From Pseudanabaena sp. ABRG5-3 (GTDB taxonomy: Bacteria > Cyanobacteriota > Cyanobacteriia > Pseudanabaenales > Pseudanabaenaceae), in assembly GCF_003967015.1 (NCBI RefSeq), contig NZ_AP017560.1, positions 682,001-746,000 of the forward strand: a DNA stretch of 64,000 bases, given 5' to 3'. A program made the position numbers and the translations under genes. Below are positions 14,937-23,879 of this stretch, piece after piece (positions within the stretch are counted from its first letter, which is position 1; the number at the start of each line of letters is the position of its first letter). The notes beneath the pieces are model-generated. The model did no database searches. It was given only the letters and a program-made list of their open reading frames with translations, and had not been told where the DNA came from.

Positions 14937-16077
14937 CTTAGTACAGGACAAAAAGTTGCAAAAGTAGAGAGGAAGGGGTTTTATAAAAGATAACCACATC
15001 ACAAATAAAACCCCTGTGAAAGAGATTAACCTATTTCGCGAAAAGTTGCATGAGCATCTGCAATGGAATGGAGCAAGACTAGCATTTGTATCGATGTTCT
15101 TGATTGCACTAATGCGAGTAAAGACAGTAAACCTAACCGAAATCGCTACAGGATTTAGTGGTAAAGCCAAAGTCGAATCGCACTATAAGCGGTTACAGAG
15201 ATTTTTTCGAGAGTTTGAAGTGGACTATGAAAGCATCGCTTTAATGGTCGTCAAAGTGATGAAAATACCCGAACCATGGGTAATTTCCATCGACCGCACC
15301 GATTGGAAATTCGGCAAGATGGTGTTTAATGTGCTGACCTTGGGAGTAGTGCATCACGGTATCGCCTTCCCGTTGGTATGGATGATGCTGGACAAAAAAG
15401 GTAACTCGAACACCCGTGAACGATGTGAATTGTGTAATCGATTTCTGGAAATATTTGGAGACGGCAAAATCGACTTTTTGACCGCAGACCGTGAATTTGT
15501 GGGGGAAGAATGGTTTGATTACTTGCTTTGTGACCCATCTACCCGTTTTCGTATCCGTATTCGCAAAAACACCTTGCTTGATGATGGGCAGAAACAACTA
15601 CGGGCTGATGTTTGTTTCCAAGATCTCCAAGTTGGTCAATCAAAAGTATTGTCCAAGCCCAGACTAGTTTGGCAACATTGGCTTTATATTGCGGCTATGC
15701 GTCTTGATGATGGTGATTTGTTAATTGTTGCCACTGCTCATGACCATAATAGGGCTATTGCTGACTATGCTAAGCGTTGGGCGATTGAGACTTTATTTGG
15801 GTGTTTTAAATCTCGTGGCTTTTGTTTGGAGGCTACTCACATTCAACACCCTGAACGCCTTTCTAAACTTATTGCTTTACTAACTCTGGCTTTATGTTGG
15901 GCTTTTTCTTCTGGGCTTTGGCTTGCTCAAATCAATCCCCTCAAACCTAAAAAACATGGTCGCTTACCTAAAAGTATTTTTCGTCTTGGTTTTGATTTCC
16001 TGCGTCACTTCATCTTTGACTTACATCTCAATTCCCAAGCCTTCTTTAACTCCATTAAATTTTTGTCCTGTACTTAG
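14937..16077 (+). mobile_element. Complete IS4-like insertion sequence, 1141 bp
   Basis: Terminal inverted repeats CTTAGTACAGGACAAAAA (left) and, read inward, CTAAGTACAGGACAAAAA (right) match at 17 of 18 positions. The direct repeat GCTTAGGAC is exact at 14928-14936 and 16078-16086, a 9-bp target duplication. One transposase gene fills the element, and its TAG stop is the last three bases of the right terminal repeat. Everything needed for transposition looks intact, so the insertion is probably recent. Confidence 0.93.
15016..16077 (+). CDS. IS4-family DDE transposase
   Basis: 353 aa. Catalytic triad: ISIDRTDWKFG near residue 94 (first Asp), LTADREF near 156 (second Asp), and RWAIETLFGCFK near 256, the R-x3-E-x6-K signature that carries the catalytic Glu of IS4 transposases. 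The start is GTG at 15016; no better in-frame ATG exists upstream inside the element. It ends exactly at the IS boundary. No frameshift or internal stop is seen. Confidence 0.92.
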   Translation: MKEINLFREKLHEHLQWNGARLAFVSMFLIALMRVKTVNLTEIATGFSGKAKVESHYKRLQRFFREFEVDYESIALMVVKVMKIPEPWVISIDRTDWKFGKMVFNVLTLGVVHHGIAFPLVWMMLDKKGNSNTRERCELCNRFLEIFGDGKIDFLTADREFVGEEWFDYLLCDPSTRFRIRIRKNTLLDDGQKQLRADVCFQDLQVGQSKVLSKPRLVWQHWLYIAAMRLDDGDLLIVATAHDHNRAIADYAKRWAIETLFGCFKSRGFCLEATHIQHPERLSKLIALLTLALCWAFSSGLWLAQINPLKPKKHGRLPKSIFRLGFDFLRHFIFDLHLNSQAFFNSIKFLSCT

Positions 16078-16344
16078 GCTTAGGACATAAAACCCAAATA
16101 AACAAAGACGGCGCGAAGCGCTGTCTTTGTTTATTTGGGTTTTGATTTGCATAGTATGCCTCCCTCTTTTTGTCATGACTTCTCTACAATTTAACTTAAC
16201 TTTTAAACTATAGCGATCGCTGCTAACCCTTATAGAGAGCGAATCAATACCTCTAAGTTTCTAGCTTCAACTGGAAAAGCTTAAAATAGCTTCAGGATGG
16301 TTGCTGGCTATACTAATTGATTGCAAGGATTATGGATAAAAGTC

Positions 16345-19300
16345 GTGGTTAGCCAAACGCAGCAAGCAGGTAGAAGTTTTGATGCTTCTCTAGATGTCTC
16401 AAAATATGAAGCGAAGACACAGGAAATCGCGAAAAAGATTTTAAGTGGCAATGAGAAAAGTTCTTTTTGGTCGAAATTATCGCAAATTAAAGATGAATTG
16501 CGCCTTGATGACAAGCTGATGGCTTGGACGATGGAAAATGAAGGCTTACGGGTGCAATTATTTAGATTGATCGATTGCTTGCCAGCATTACAAAGTAAAG
16601 CCGAAATCGCAAGGCATATGCAGGAATATCTCGCCAGTGATGCGGTGGAAGTTCCTGCTTTACGCGCTTTATTGAATTTCAGCACCGACAATCCCAATTC
16701 GATTCCTGCCACAGCCGCAGCAACAACCCTTTCAACTGCCGTGGCAACTCTCGCTAAGCGCTATATTTGCGGTGAGAACTTATCAGAGGCAACTAAATCC
16801 ATTGAGAAACTGCGGCGCGATCGCTTTGGTTTTACGATGGACTTGCTCGGTGAGGCAGTCATTAGTGAAGTAGAAGCAGGTGAATATCTTAATCGCTATA
16901 TTGGCATGATGGAGGATTTGTCGAACAAGGCAAAGAATTGGGGCTTGATCGATCAGATTGATAAAGCTGATGGAGAAGAACTTAAGCGTGTGCAAGTTTC
17001 CGTAAAACTTAGCGCTTTTTATTCCCAATTCGATCCTTTAGATCCAGTAAAAACGACAGAGAAAGTCAGCGAACCAGCGAGAATTTTATTGCGTAAAGCT
17101 CAGGCTTTAGGCTGTGGCATCCATTTTGATATGGAGCAGTATGAATTCAAATCCCTCACCTTGCAGATTCTCAAACAAGTCTTGATGGAACCAGAATTCC
17201 GCGATCGCACTGATGTAGGAATTACACTGCAAGGCTATTTGCGTGACAGTGAGCAGGACTTGCGCGATTTAGTGGAATGGGCAAAGTTGCGCGGTAAGCC
17301 TGTGACGGTGCGCCTCGTTAAGGGAGCCTATTGGGATCGAGAAACGATTCGTTCCTATCAGCAGGGTTGGTCTTTGCCAGTATTTTCAGATAAAGTTTCC
17401 ACCGATGCCAATTACGAGCGCTTGATTCAGATTCTGCTCGAAAATTATCAATATCTCTATGCGGCGATCGGTAGCCACAACGCGAGATCTTTAGCTAAGG
17501 CGATCGCCATTGTCCAAAACATGAATATCCCCAGTCGCGCCTTTGAAACTCAATGTCTCTATGGCATGGGTGACAAGTTTGCCAAGGCGATCGCCGATAT
17601 GGGCTATCGGGTGCGCGTGTATTGCCCCTTTGGTGATTTGATTCCCGGAATGTCTTACCTAATTCGCCGCTTATTGGAAAATACTGCCAATAGTTCCTTT
17701 TTAAGAATTAGTGGAGAAGGCGTTGATATTAGTAAATTGATTGCTGCGCCTGTGATGACGGAACGGGATGCGAATTACAATGGCGCACCTGCTCTGAATA
17801 TTTTTGATGGCTTTGTGAATTCTAGTGATCGCGACTATGCGATTGATCAAGAACGTGAAGCCGCCCAAACTGCCTTACAACAGGTTCGCCGCCAGCTTGG
17901 TAAAACCTATTTACCGATCATCAATGGTCAAGCGGTAGAAACGGAAACCTACATCGAATCGGTTAATCCTGCGAACTCCTCACAAGTAGTCGGCAAGATC
18001 GGTCTAGCCAACATCGACCAAGCCGAAGCCGCAGTTCAAGTTGCCAAAAATGCGTTCTCGTTATGGAAAAAACTCAGCGCTAAAGAACGGGGTGATATGC
18101 TCCGCAAAGCTGCCGACATCATGGAAGAGAAGCGCGAAGAGTTAATTGCGTGGATCTGTTGGGAAGTTGCTAAACCGATCCGCGAAGGTGATGGCGAAGT
18201 CTCCGAAGCGATCGACTTCTGTCGCTACTATGCTAAGGAGATGGAACGCCTCGAATCGGGTGTACAGCGCAATCTGCCGGGGGAAGATAATACTTACATC
18301 TATCAGCCTCGCGGTGTAGTGGTCGTGATTTCACCTTGGAACTTTCCCTTTGCGATCGCACTAGGTATGAGTGTGGCTGCGATCGCCGCAGGTAATACCG
18401 TCATTCTCAAACCCGCCGAACAGTCCTCGGTAATTGGTGCAAAAATTGCGGAAGTTCTCCAAGCCGCAGGTTTACCCACAGGCGTATTTACCTATCTTCC
18501 CGCCAAAGGTTCCACCGTTGGTTCCCATCTGGTCAAACATCCCGATGTGCATCTCATTGCCTTCACAGGTTCCCAACAAGTCGGATGCCAAATCGTCACC
18601 GAAGCCTCGATTTTGCGCCCTAAACAGAAACACATGAAGCGCGTCATCGCCGAAATGGGTGGCAAAAATGGCATCATCATCGATGAAAGCGCCGACCTCG
18701 ATCAAGCGGTAGTGGGCGTAATGAACTCCGCCTTCGGTTTCGCTGGTCAGAAATGTTCCGCTTGTTCGAGAGCGATCGTTCTCGCGCCCGTTTATGACAA
18801 CTTCATGGAACGTCTTGTGGAAGCCACGCGATCGCTCAAGGTTGGTGAAGCCCATCTCCCTGACACCAAATTCAGCGCTGTCATCGACGGATCCGCCCAG
18901 CAGAACATTCTCAACTACATCGCCAAAGGCAAAGAAACCGCGACACTCGCCTTTGAAGGTGAAGTTCCTAATCACGGCTTCTATGTACCACCGACTATTT
19001 TTGGAGATGTCGATCCTGACAGTGTGATCGCCCAAGAGGAAATCTTTGGACCCGTACTGGCGGTAATCAAGGCACAGAGTTTTGATGAGGCTTTAGCGAT
19101 CGCCAATGGCACAAACTTCGCTCTCACGGGTGGCTTATATTCGCGCACTCCTTCCCATATCGAACGCGCCTATCGTGAGTTTGAAGTGGGCAATCTCTAC
19201 ATCAATCGCGGCATCACAGGCGCATTGGTAGATCGCCATCCCTTCGGTGGTTTCAAGCTAAGCGGTATCGGTTCCAAAGCTGGCGGACGCGATTATCTAT

Positions 19301-19377
19301 TGCAGTTCCTAGAGCCAAGGTCGATCACCGAAAACACTCAGCGTCAAGGTTTTGCGCCTCTTGATGGGATTGAGTAA
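16345..19377 (+). CDS. putA: Bifunctional proline dehydrogenase / delta-1-pyrroline-5-carboxylate dehydrogenase
   Basis: About 1010 aa. Oxidises proline to glutamate in two steps with channelling of the intermediate. PRODH barrel: about residues 70-460, with KLSAFYSQFDPL, VTVRLVKGAYWDRE, FETQCLYGMGD and RRLLENTANSSFLR. ALDH domain: about 530-1000, with VISPWNFPFAI, catalytic Glu in AEMGGKNG (about 769) and Cys in AGQKCSACSR (about 803). There is no N-terminal DNA-binding segment, so it is not the autoregulatory PutA type. The frame is open back to TTG 16321; I prefer GTG 16345 (MVSQTQ), which resembles the usual cyanobacterial start. Single gene; at least seven HIP1 sites inside. Confidence 0.92.
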   Translation: MVSQTQQAGRSFDASLDVSKYEAKTQEIAKKILSGNEKSSFWSKLSQIKDELRLDDKLMAWTMENEGLRVQLFRLIDCLPALQSKAEIARHMQEYLASDAVEVPALRALLNFSTDNPNSIPATAAATTLSTAVATLAKRYICGENLSEATKSIEKLRRDRFGFTMDLLGEAVISEVEAGEYLNRYIGMMEDLSNKAKNWGLIDQIDKADGEELKRVQVSVKLSAFYSQFDPLDPVKTTEKVSEPARILLRKAQALGCGIHFDMEQYEFKSLTLQILKQVLMEPEFRDRTDVGITLQGYLRDSEQDLRDLVEWAKLRGKPVTVRLVKGAYWDRETIRSYQQGWSLPVFSDKVSTDANYERLIQILLENYQYLYAAIGSHNARSLAKAIAIVQNMNIPSRAFETQCLYGMGDKFAKAIADMGYRVRVYCPFGDLIPGMSYLIRRLLENTANSSFLRISGEGVDISKLIAAPVMTERDANYNGAPALNIFDGFVNSSDRDYAIDQEREAAQTALQQVRRQLGKTYLPIINGQAVETETYIESVNPANSSQVVGKIGLANIDQAEAAVQVAKNAFSLWKKLSAKERGDMLRKAADIMEEKREELIAWICWEVAKPIREGDGEVSEAIDFCRYYAKEMERLESGVQRNLPGEDNTYIYQPRGVVVVISPWNFPFAIALGMSVAAIAAGNTVILKPAEQSSVIGAKIAEVLQAAGLPTGVFTYLPAKGSTVGSHLVKHPDVHLIAFTGSQQVGCQIVTEASILRPKQKHMKRVIAEMGGKNGIIIDESADLDQAVVGVMNSAFGFAGQKCSACSRAIVLAPVYDNFMERLVEATRSLKVGEAHLPDTKFSAVIDGSAQQNILNYIAKGKETATLAFEGEVPNHGFYVPPTIFGDVDPDSVIAQEEIFGPVLAVIKAQSFDEALAIANGTNFALTGGLYSRTPSHIERAYREFEVGNLYINRGITGALVDRHPFGGFKLSGIGSKAGGRDYLLQFLEPRSITENTQRQGFAPLDGIE

Positions 19378-19383
19378 TTAAGT

Positions 19384-19486
19384 TATAGCAATCCTAAATG
19401 AGTTGTGAGAGAGTATCTAGACTAACCACTTATTTTAAGAAATTTCAGAAATTCAAATTTCTCACGAGTCATTTAGGATCGCTATA
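19384..19486. mobile_element. Miniature element C, copy 1 (103 bp)
   Basis: Terminal inverted repeats TATAGCAATCCTAAATGAGT and, read inward from the right, TATAGCGATCCTAAATGACT. Flanking TA suggests a TA target, as for IS630/Tc1-type elements. It begins 6 bases after the putA stop. A second copy is at 53804-53894. Confidence 0.75.
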
Positions 19487-19552
19487 GTAGGAGTTGATGT
19501 TAAGATCACTGACATCAACTCCCAGTATTTACTATTTTAAAATGAGGCTTTT

Positions 19553-20863
19553 GTGAATAACTGTGACCTACCAGAAATTGCACATAATATTTGTGCAATT
19601 GCAAATTATAAACTTGCTAAAACCCACATAAATATTACTCATAAATGGATTCTAACTGATGAAGAGGATGGCAGAAAAAATATGACACTTTCATCTGTAG
19701 AATTAATTAATGACATTATTATTTACACAATTCATTCTTTAAAAGATGAATCTATTTATAAAAAATTTAGAGAATATATCCAGAACAATGAAAGCATACA
19801 AAATATGATTTCATATTATGGCGATTACTATGGAGTACAACCAAAAAATATCATATATAGATTAATGAAAGCTGCATTCTTAAAGTCAGAAAAATATTTT
19901 GATTCAACAAAACTTATAAATGAATTCAATCAACTAATAGCTAATATTAATAGTGGGGTTGATGAAATTACTCTTATTGGTCGTCTTCACGGGGTAAGAC
20001 TTGAATCTGAGTTAATTGAAATTGAATCAGATATTTCTTTGATACGTCTTGATAAACAGGCTATTAACGAACGACAACCTCTAATTACTGAATTTGGGAT
20101 CTATCCTGCTATTCTAGATTACTCAGATTCTAATGTAGAAATAAAAATCAAAGAACAGTATCAAATCAGTCTTGGATATAATATTATGAATATGAATTGG
20201 CAAAACGACTTGATTTATAAATTAGATAATGTAGTTAAATCTATCAAGTTGTGTCGGCATGGTAGATTTTATATTTATCCTATAAGAATTTACAGCACTT
20301 TAACAGGTGAAATGCCTACTATTAGACCAGATCATAAATATACTACTGATAAAGTTATTTTAAGCATTGCTGACATCAATGATTTAAAAAAAGCATTTTC
20401 TATAGTTAAAAATATATCTGGCGATAATGTTTTAGAGCGTTCCTTTTCTAGATTTCTGATTGGACTCGATGAACTTATATCTGAAGAAAAAATTGTTGAT
20501 TTTGTAATTGCTTGGGAATCATTATTGCAAACCGTAGATGGTAAAAGTAACAAGGCTGAGCTAGCATATAGGTTCTCTCTTAATGGTGCAACCATATTGT
20601 GTGAAGTAGATAATAATCGTGAATTTACCGAAGCACAGACATTAATGAAGGAAGTTTATAATATTAGGTCAGCAATAGTACATGGTGGGGATTCTAGTTC
20701 TATTAGTAAAACTCTAAAAAAATTGGGCTTTGATAATCTTGTCAATCTCAATAATGAGCTTGCAAAATTATATCGAAATGTAATTTTTTGGTTGTCAGAG
20801 CTTGATAAGCAAGAACGTCCTTATTATAAAAGTTTTGGCTGGGAGTTATTGCTTAGAAAATAG
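19553..20863 (+). CDS. Large hypothetical protein with HEPN-like C-terminal motif
   Basis: 436 aa, GTG start at 19553. Not recognised over most of its length. The C-terminal quarter (about residues 300-430) is helical and contains IRSAIVHGG near residue 372, matching the R-x4-H motif of HEPN domains, as in the Apea-like HEPN group; HEPN proteins are often RNases or toxin or defence components. The N-terminal 300 residues are mixed alpha/beta without a visible catalytic motif. The gene is AT-rich and has no HIP1 site, unlike putA just upstream, which suggests horizontal acquisition. No antitoxin (MNT) partner is adjacent. Confidence 0.6.
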   Translation: MNNCDLPEIAHNICAIANYKLAKTHINITHKWILTDEEDGRKNMTLSSVELINDIIIYTIHSLKDESIYKKFREYIQNNESIQNMISYYGDYYGVQPKNIIYRLMKAAFLKSEKYFDSTKLINEFNQLIANINSGVDEITLIGRLHGVRLESELIEIESDISLIRLDKQAINERQPLITEFGIYPAILDYSDSNVEIKIKEQYQISLGYNIMNMNWQNDLIYKLDNVVKSIKLCRHGRFYIYPIRIYSTLTGEMPTIRPDHKYTTDKVILSIADINDLKKAFSIVKNISGDNVLERSFSRFLIGLDELISEEKIVDFVIAWESLLQTVDGKSNKAELAYRFSLNGATILCEVDNNREFTEAQTLMKEVYNIRSAIVHGGDSSSISKTLKKLGFDNLVNLNNELAKLYRNVIFWLSELDKQERPYYKSFGWELLLRK

Positions 20864-20926
20864 CCTAAAACACTCAGTATCAAGTCTTTGTGACTCTGGA
20901 TAGTATTGAACAAATTTCATCAACAG

Positions 20927-20950
20927 AACAAGGGGCTTAAGCCCCTTGTT
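20927..20950. repeat. 24-bp perfect palindrome, shared with 60101
   Basis: Centred on GGGGCTTAAGCCCC with arms AACAA and TTGTT. The inner 22 bases occur again, identical, at 60102-60123. It follows the HEPN-motif gene and may act as a terminator. Confidence 0.75.
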
Positions 20951-20995
20951 CTTTGGGATATACTTGATAAATGCTGTATCGCATCGCCTAAACCT

Positions 20996-21097
20996 ATGAC
21001 ACAAACTATCGAGCAAAGAACAACGCTGTATGATCGCGATCTTAATTTGTGGTTAGAAGAAGCGAGTTTTTACTTTAGCTTATTCAAGAAACTATGA
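20996..21097 (+). pseudogene. DUF29 5' stub, copy 1
   Basis: 33 codons, MTQTIEQRTTLYDRDLNLWL followed by EEASF, then stop. The LYDRDLNLWLE core matches the start of DUF29 proteins, which are about 150 aa (the intact example here is at 54021). The rest of the gene is missing; the stop overlaps the ATG of the next small gene (ATGA). Bases 20972-21060 recur identically at 21962-22050. Confidence 0.75.
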
Positions 21098-21291
21098 TTA
21101 AAACTCAAATTTTAGAAGCAATCAAACAAATGCCAAATAGCGATCGCCTAGAGGTAATCGAATTTACCTTAAAGCAGCTACGGCAAGACATAGACAAACC
21201 AGAAAAACTTAGCTTAAGAGAAGCTGCTGACATCATGCGCCCCTTTTATGCTGAGAACAGCAACCTGACTGAATTTGTCGATAAGCTTTAG
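21094..21291 (+). CDS. Small antitoxin-like protein, copy 1
   Basis: 65 aa: starts MIKTQILEAIKQMPNSDRLE and ends FYAENSNLTEFVDKL. The family is found beside toxin genes in cyanobacteria; role as an antitoxin is inferred from size and context, not from a motif. A near-identical copy is at 22971-23168. The start overlaps the DUF29 stub. No toxin gene follows directly; the next gene is a DUF433 antitoxin. Confidence 0.6.
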   Translation: MIKTQILEAIKQMPNSDRLEVIEFTLKQLRQDIDKPEKLSLREAADIMRPFYAENSNLTEFVDKL

Positions 21292-21352
21292 CTTTGTTTT
21301 GAAGATTGATAACTAAAGCTAAAATAGTATCAAAAGTAGTTGAATAACATAT

Positions 21353-21595
21353 ATGAAACTAGATCGTATTATCGTCAATCCTAAACGGATGAATGGACAG
21401 CCCTGTATTCGCAACCTCCGCATTACAGTCCGTCGATTAATGGAACTACTAGCAATTTATAGCGATCGTGCCGAACTGTATCAAGAATTTCCAGAACTAG
21501 AAGAAGAGGACATTAGACAAGCCCTAATCTTCGTCTCATCTTATCTTGACGATCGCATTATTCAATTACCAAGTATTTATGAAACTGCTGCTTGA
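21353..21595 (+). CDS. DUF433-family antitoxin
   Basis: 80 aa. RIIVNPKRMNGQPCIRNLRI at residues 5-24 and the ELYQEFPELEEEDIRQAL helix are the DUF433 signature, a winged-helix-like antitoxin usually paired with a DUF5615 PIN-like toxin. The next gene is exactly that, overlapping by 17 bp. A decayed 5' copy lies at 23983-24090. Confidence 0.85.
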   Translation: MKLDRIIVNPKRMNGQPCIRNLRITVRRLMELLAIYSDRAELYQEFPELEEEDIRQALIFVSSYLDDRIIQLPSIYETAA

Positions 21596-21950
21596 TCAAG
21601 GTTTACCGCGATCGGCGGCAATATTACTGCGAGAGTCAAATATTGATGCTGTCCATGTTGGCGAAATTGCTATGTCTGAAGCTGAAGATATAGCAATCAT
21701 CACAAAAGCAGCGCAAGACAATCGCATAGTTGTTACACTAGATGCAGATTTTCATACCTTACTTGCTCTAAATGAATTAACCTCTCCATCAGTCATTCGG
21801 ATTCGGATTGAAGGTTTAAAAGCTGAGGCACTGAAAAAGTTATTGTTAGCAGTAATAATTGAATGTAACGAAGATTTACAAAATGGAGCGGCTATTACCA
21901 TTGACTCTAATCGCATTCGCATCCGCAAACTGCCGTTAATCCATAATTAA
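21579..21950 (+). CDS. DUF5615 PIN-like toxin
   Basis: 123 aa from ATG 21579. MKLLLDQGLPRSAAILL carries the first Asp. SEAEDIAIITKA near residue 38 and VVTLDADFHTLL near residue 60 give the other acidic positions of the Mut7-C/DUF5615 group of PIN-fold nucleases. It overlaps the DUF433 gene, so the pair is translationally coupled in antitoxin-toxin order. A longer open frame upstream of the ATG lies inside DUF433 and is not used here. Confidence 0.85.
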   Translation: MKLLLDQGLPRSAAILLRESNIDAVHVGEIAMSEAEDIAIITKAAQDNRIVVTLDADFHTLLALNELTSPSVIRIRIEGLKAEALKKLLLAVIIECNEDLQNGAAITIDSNRIRIRKLPLIHN

Positions 21951-21985
21951 ATACCTCTCCCTGCTGTATCGCATCGCCTAAACCT

Positions 21986-22117
21986 ATGACACAAACTATC
22001 GAGCAAAGAACAACGCTGTATGATCGCGATCTTAATTTGTGGTTAGAAGAGGTGAATCTCTGGGACAAGGGCGCTATATGCTCCTTACATTTGGTCATTT
22101 TAGCGTACCAAAAATGA
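21986..22117 (+). pseudogene. DUF29 5' stub, copy 2
   Basis: Identical to copy 1 for its first 22 codons (…NLWLEE), then runs into unrelated sequence and stops at 22115. The 89-bp identity with 20972-21060 is a direct repeat 990 bp apart, flanking the small antitoxin and DUF433/DUF5615 genes. Confidence 0.75.
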
Positions 22118-22199
22118 TGCAATAATATAATTAAAGCTAAATACTCACTTATTTGCCACTTGATTTCTATCTTTTGAGAGCTTCTGCTGCAATTTTCCT

Positions 22200-22556
22200 G
22201 TGAGCAATATTAAGAGAATTAAAGCAAGCTTTTTCAAAACCGAATCTGGTAAAGAACCTGTTAGAGATTGGCTGATGACTTTATCGAAAGAAGATAGACA
22301 AAAAATAGGAGAAGACATTAAAACAATTGAGTTTGGATTTCCTATCGGAATGCCGACCTGCCGCCCTATGGGTAAGGGATTGTATGAGGTGCGTACTAAT
22401 CTTGAAAATACGATTACCAGAATCTTGTTTTGTGTGGAAGGAGAGCAAATGATTCTTCTGCACGGTTTTACTAAGAAAACGCAAAAAACACCTAAGGAAG
22501 ATTTGAATTTAGCCATCAAGCGACAAACTGAGTTTAAAAACAAAGCTGGGAGTTAA
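22200..22556 (+). CDS. HigB-type (Gp49-like) toxin of the RelE superfamily
   Basis: 118 aa, GTG start. FFKTESGKEPVRDWL, ...IGMPTCRPMGKGLYEVRTNL and RILFCVEGEQMILLHGFTKK (part) are typical of phage-derived Gp49/HigB-like toxins, ribosome-dependent mRNA interferases. Basic residues follow (TKKTQKTPKEDL). The order toxin first, antitoxin second (gene at 22559, 2 bp apart) is the HigBA order. Confidence 0.88.
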   Translation: MSNIKRIKASFFKTESGKEPVRDWLMTLSKEDRQKIGEDIKTIEFGFPIGMPTCRPMGKGLYEVRTNLENTITRILFCVEGEQMILLHGFTKKTQKTPKEDLNLAIKRQTEFKNKAGS

Positions 22557-22558
22557 CT

Positions 22559-22852
22559 ATGTCTAACAATTGTCATTTAGGTTCTGCTTTTGATGACTTT
22601 CTAGAACAGGAAGGGATTTTAAACGAAGTAACAGAAGTTGCCCTGAAGCGTGTTTTAGCTTGGCAAGTTGAACAAGCAATGAAGGAACGTGGCTTGACTA
22701 AATCCAAGATGGCTAAGTCTATGCAAACTAGCCGTGCAGCGCTAGATAGACTGCTTGATCCTGAGTATGAGTCAGTAACTCTACGAACTTTAGATAAAGC
22801 AGCTAGGGCAGTGGGTAAAAGAATTAAGATAGATTTGGTTGATGTTATTTAA
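22559..22852 (+). CDS. HigA-type XRE antitoxin
   Basis: 97 aa. A helix-turn-helix of the Xre type lies at about residues 45-80: MKERGLTKSKMAKSMQTSRA then LDRLLDPE. It should neutralise the 22200 toxin and repress the operon. The first 40 residues are acidic and may bind the toxin. Immediately downstream of the toxin gene. Confidence 0.88.
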   Translation: MSNNCHLGSAFDDFLEQEGILNEVTEVALKRVLAWQVEQAMKERGLTKSKMAKSMQTSRAALDRLLDPEYESVTLRTLDKAARAVGKRIKIDLVDVI

Positions 22853-22872
22853 ATACTCTCTAACTAAAACCT

Positions 22873-22974
22873 ATGAACCAGACTGTTGAGCAAAAAACAA
22901 CGCTGTATGATCGCGATCGCAGTTTGTGTTTAGAAGAGGCGATTTTTTACTCTGTTTTATTCAAAAATCTATGA
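22873..22974 (+). pseudogene. DUF29 5' stub, copy 3
   Basis: 33 codons, MNQTVEQKTTLYDRDRSLCL then EEAIF. Diverged from copies 1 and 2 but same length as copy 1, and again its stop overlaps the ATG of the 65-aa antitoxin-like gene. Stub plus small gene thus form a duplicated unit (20996-21291 and 22873-23168). Confidence 0.7.
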
Positions 22975-23168
22975 TTAAAGATCAAATTTTAGAAGCAATC
23001 AAACAAATGCCGAATAGCGATCGCCTAGAGGTAATTGAATTTGCCCTAAAGCTACTGCGACAAGACATAGACAAACTAGAAAAGCTTAGTTTAAGAGAGG
23101 CTGCTGAAATTATGCGTCCTTTCTATGCTGAAAATAGTAGTCTAACTGAATTTGTCGATAAGTCTTAG
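22971..23168 (+). CDS. Small antitoxin-like protein, copy 2
   Basis: 65 aa, MIKDQILEAIKQMPNSDRLE to EFVDKS, with only a handful of differences from the copy at 21094. Start at ATG 22971, overlapping the stub stop. Function inferred only from context. No toxin adjacent on the same strand; the next gene is convergent. Confidence 0.6.
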   Translation: MIKDQILEAIKQMPNSDRLEVIEFALKLLRQDIDKLEKLSLREAAEIMRPFYAENSSLTEFVDKS

Positions 23169-23175
23169 CCTTGTT

Positions 23176-23784
23176 CTATTGATTTATAATACCAACCAAA
23201 ATCTGAGATAATTCTTCGATATCTTCAGGAACTCGATACAGCGAAGCAATCTGTATTATCTTTTTTAATTTCGCATCTAAGTATCCAAACTGCCAAACAT
23301 TACCAATTGTCACGGCTCCATAAAGTTCATTCTGCCCTTCGGCTTCAGCGAGAGCAATTAATTCCACTGCTAATTGGGTAAATCCTTTGGTGAGGTCATC
23401 ATTTTTAGCTTCTACAACCAATAAATTATGAGTAGAACGGACAAGGTAATCTAGATAACCTTTTAGCCAATTATTTACGTTTAATGGATATTCAATTCTT
23501 AATTGACAATTGCAATGGACTGTAACCGCAAGTAATAAAGGAGCAACTAGCGTTTCACGACGAGCAGTTTCGCTAGTGAGTCGGATATGGGGTAAGAAGG
23601 ATTCGATGCGATCGCGTAATTCGGGAACCCAGTTTAAAGTTTCTTCTGTTTTCGGTAATGGAATGCGATCGCTAGCAAATGTATAGCCAAATTCAGCCAG
23701 AATTTCGTCCGCACCGTAGGACATCTCGAAGTAGGAGCGAAAAGTATATGATTGATCAGCTTGGAGGATCGGTATTTTAGACAT
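23176..23784 (-). CDS. PD-(D/E)XK nuclease-like protein
   Basis: 202 aa. GYLDYLVRSTHNLLVVEAKN near residue 107 has the spaced Asp and E-x-K of a PD-(D/E)XK core, followed by a helix with Gln (FTQLAVELIALAEA). An earlier Glu-rich helix (ETARRETLVAPLL) would carry the first acidic residue. Related cyanobacterial proteins are annotated only as hypothetical, and no partner methylase or recognition subunit is nearby. Convergent with the 22971 gene, 7 bp apart. Confidence 0.6.
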   Translation of the reverse strand: MSKIPILQADQSYTFRSYFEMSYGADEILAEFGYTFASDRIPLPKTEETLNWVPELRDRIESFLPHIRLTSETARRETLVAPLLLAVTVHCNCQLRIEYPLNVNNWLKGYLDYLVRSTHNLLVVEAKNDDLTKGFTQLAVELIALAEAEGQNELYGAVTIGNVWQFGYLDAKLKKIIQIASLYRVPEDIEELSQILVGIINQ

Positions 23785-23879
23785 ATATATCTAATTCTTT
23801 ACTGATAAATCCTTGGTTTGCTTAAGCCTATTATGCCATCACATTGTTTAAACTGATGATATGGACTATTGCATAAATT

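Larger units (their letters stand above)
14910..16157. mobile_element. Miniature element B, copy 0, interrupted by the IS
   Basis: The left end (TATAGCAGTGAAAGTTTTGC, then TTAGGAC) is before the IS. The rest (ATAAAACCCAAATAAACAAA and a GC-rich stem-loop, 16087-16140) is after it. Element B elsewhere (38786-38901) has TTAGGACA followed by AAACCC, so the IS split one continuous element. The right end of this copy is shortened, ending near GCATAGTA. Confidence 0.7.

Noticed and set aside
18472-19035. 187-codon open frame antisense to putA
   Set aside because: It lies fully inside the conserved ALDH domain, has no recognisable motif, and long antisense frames are expected opposite GC-richer coding sequence.
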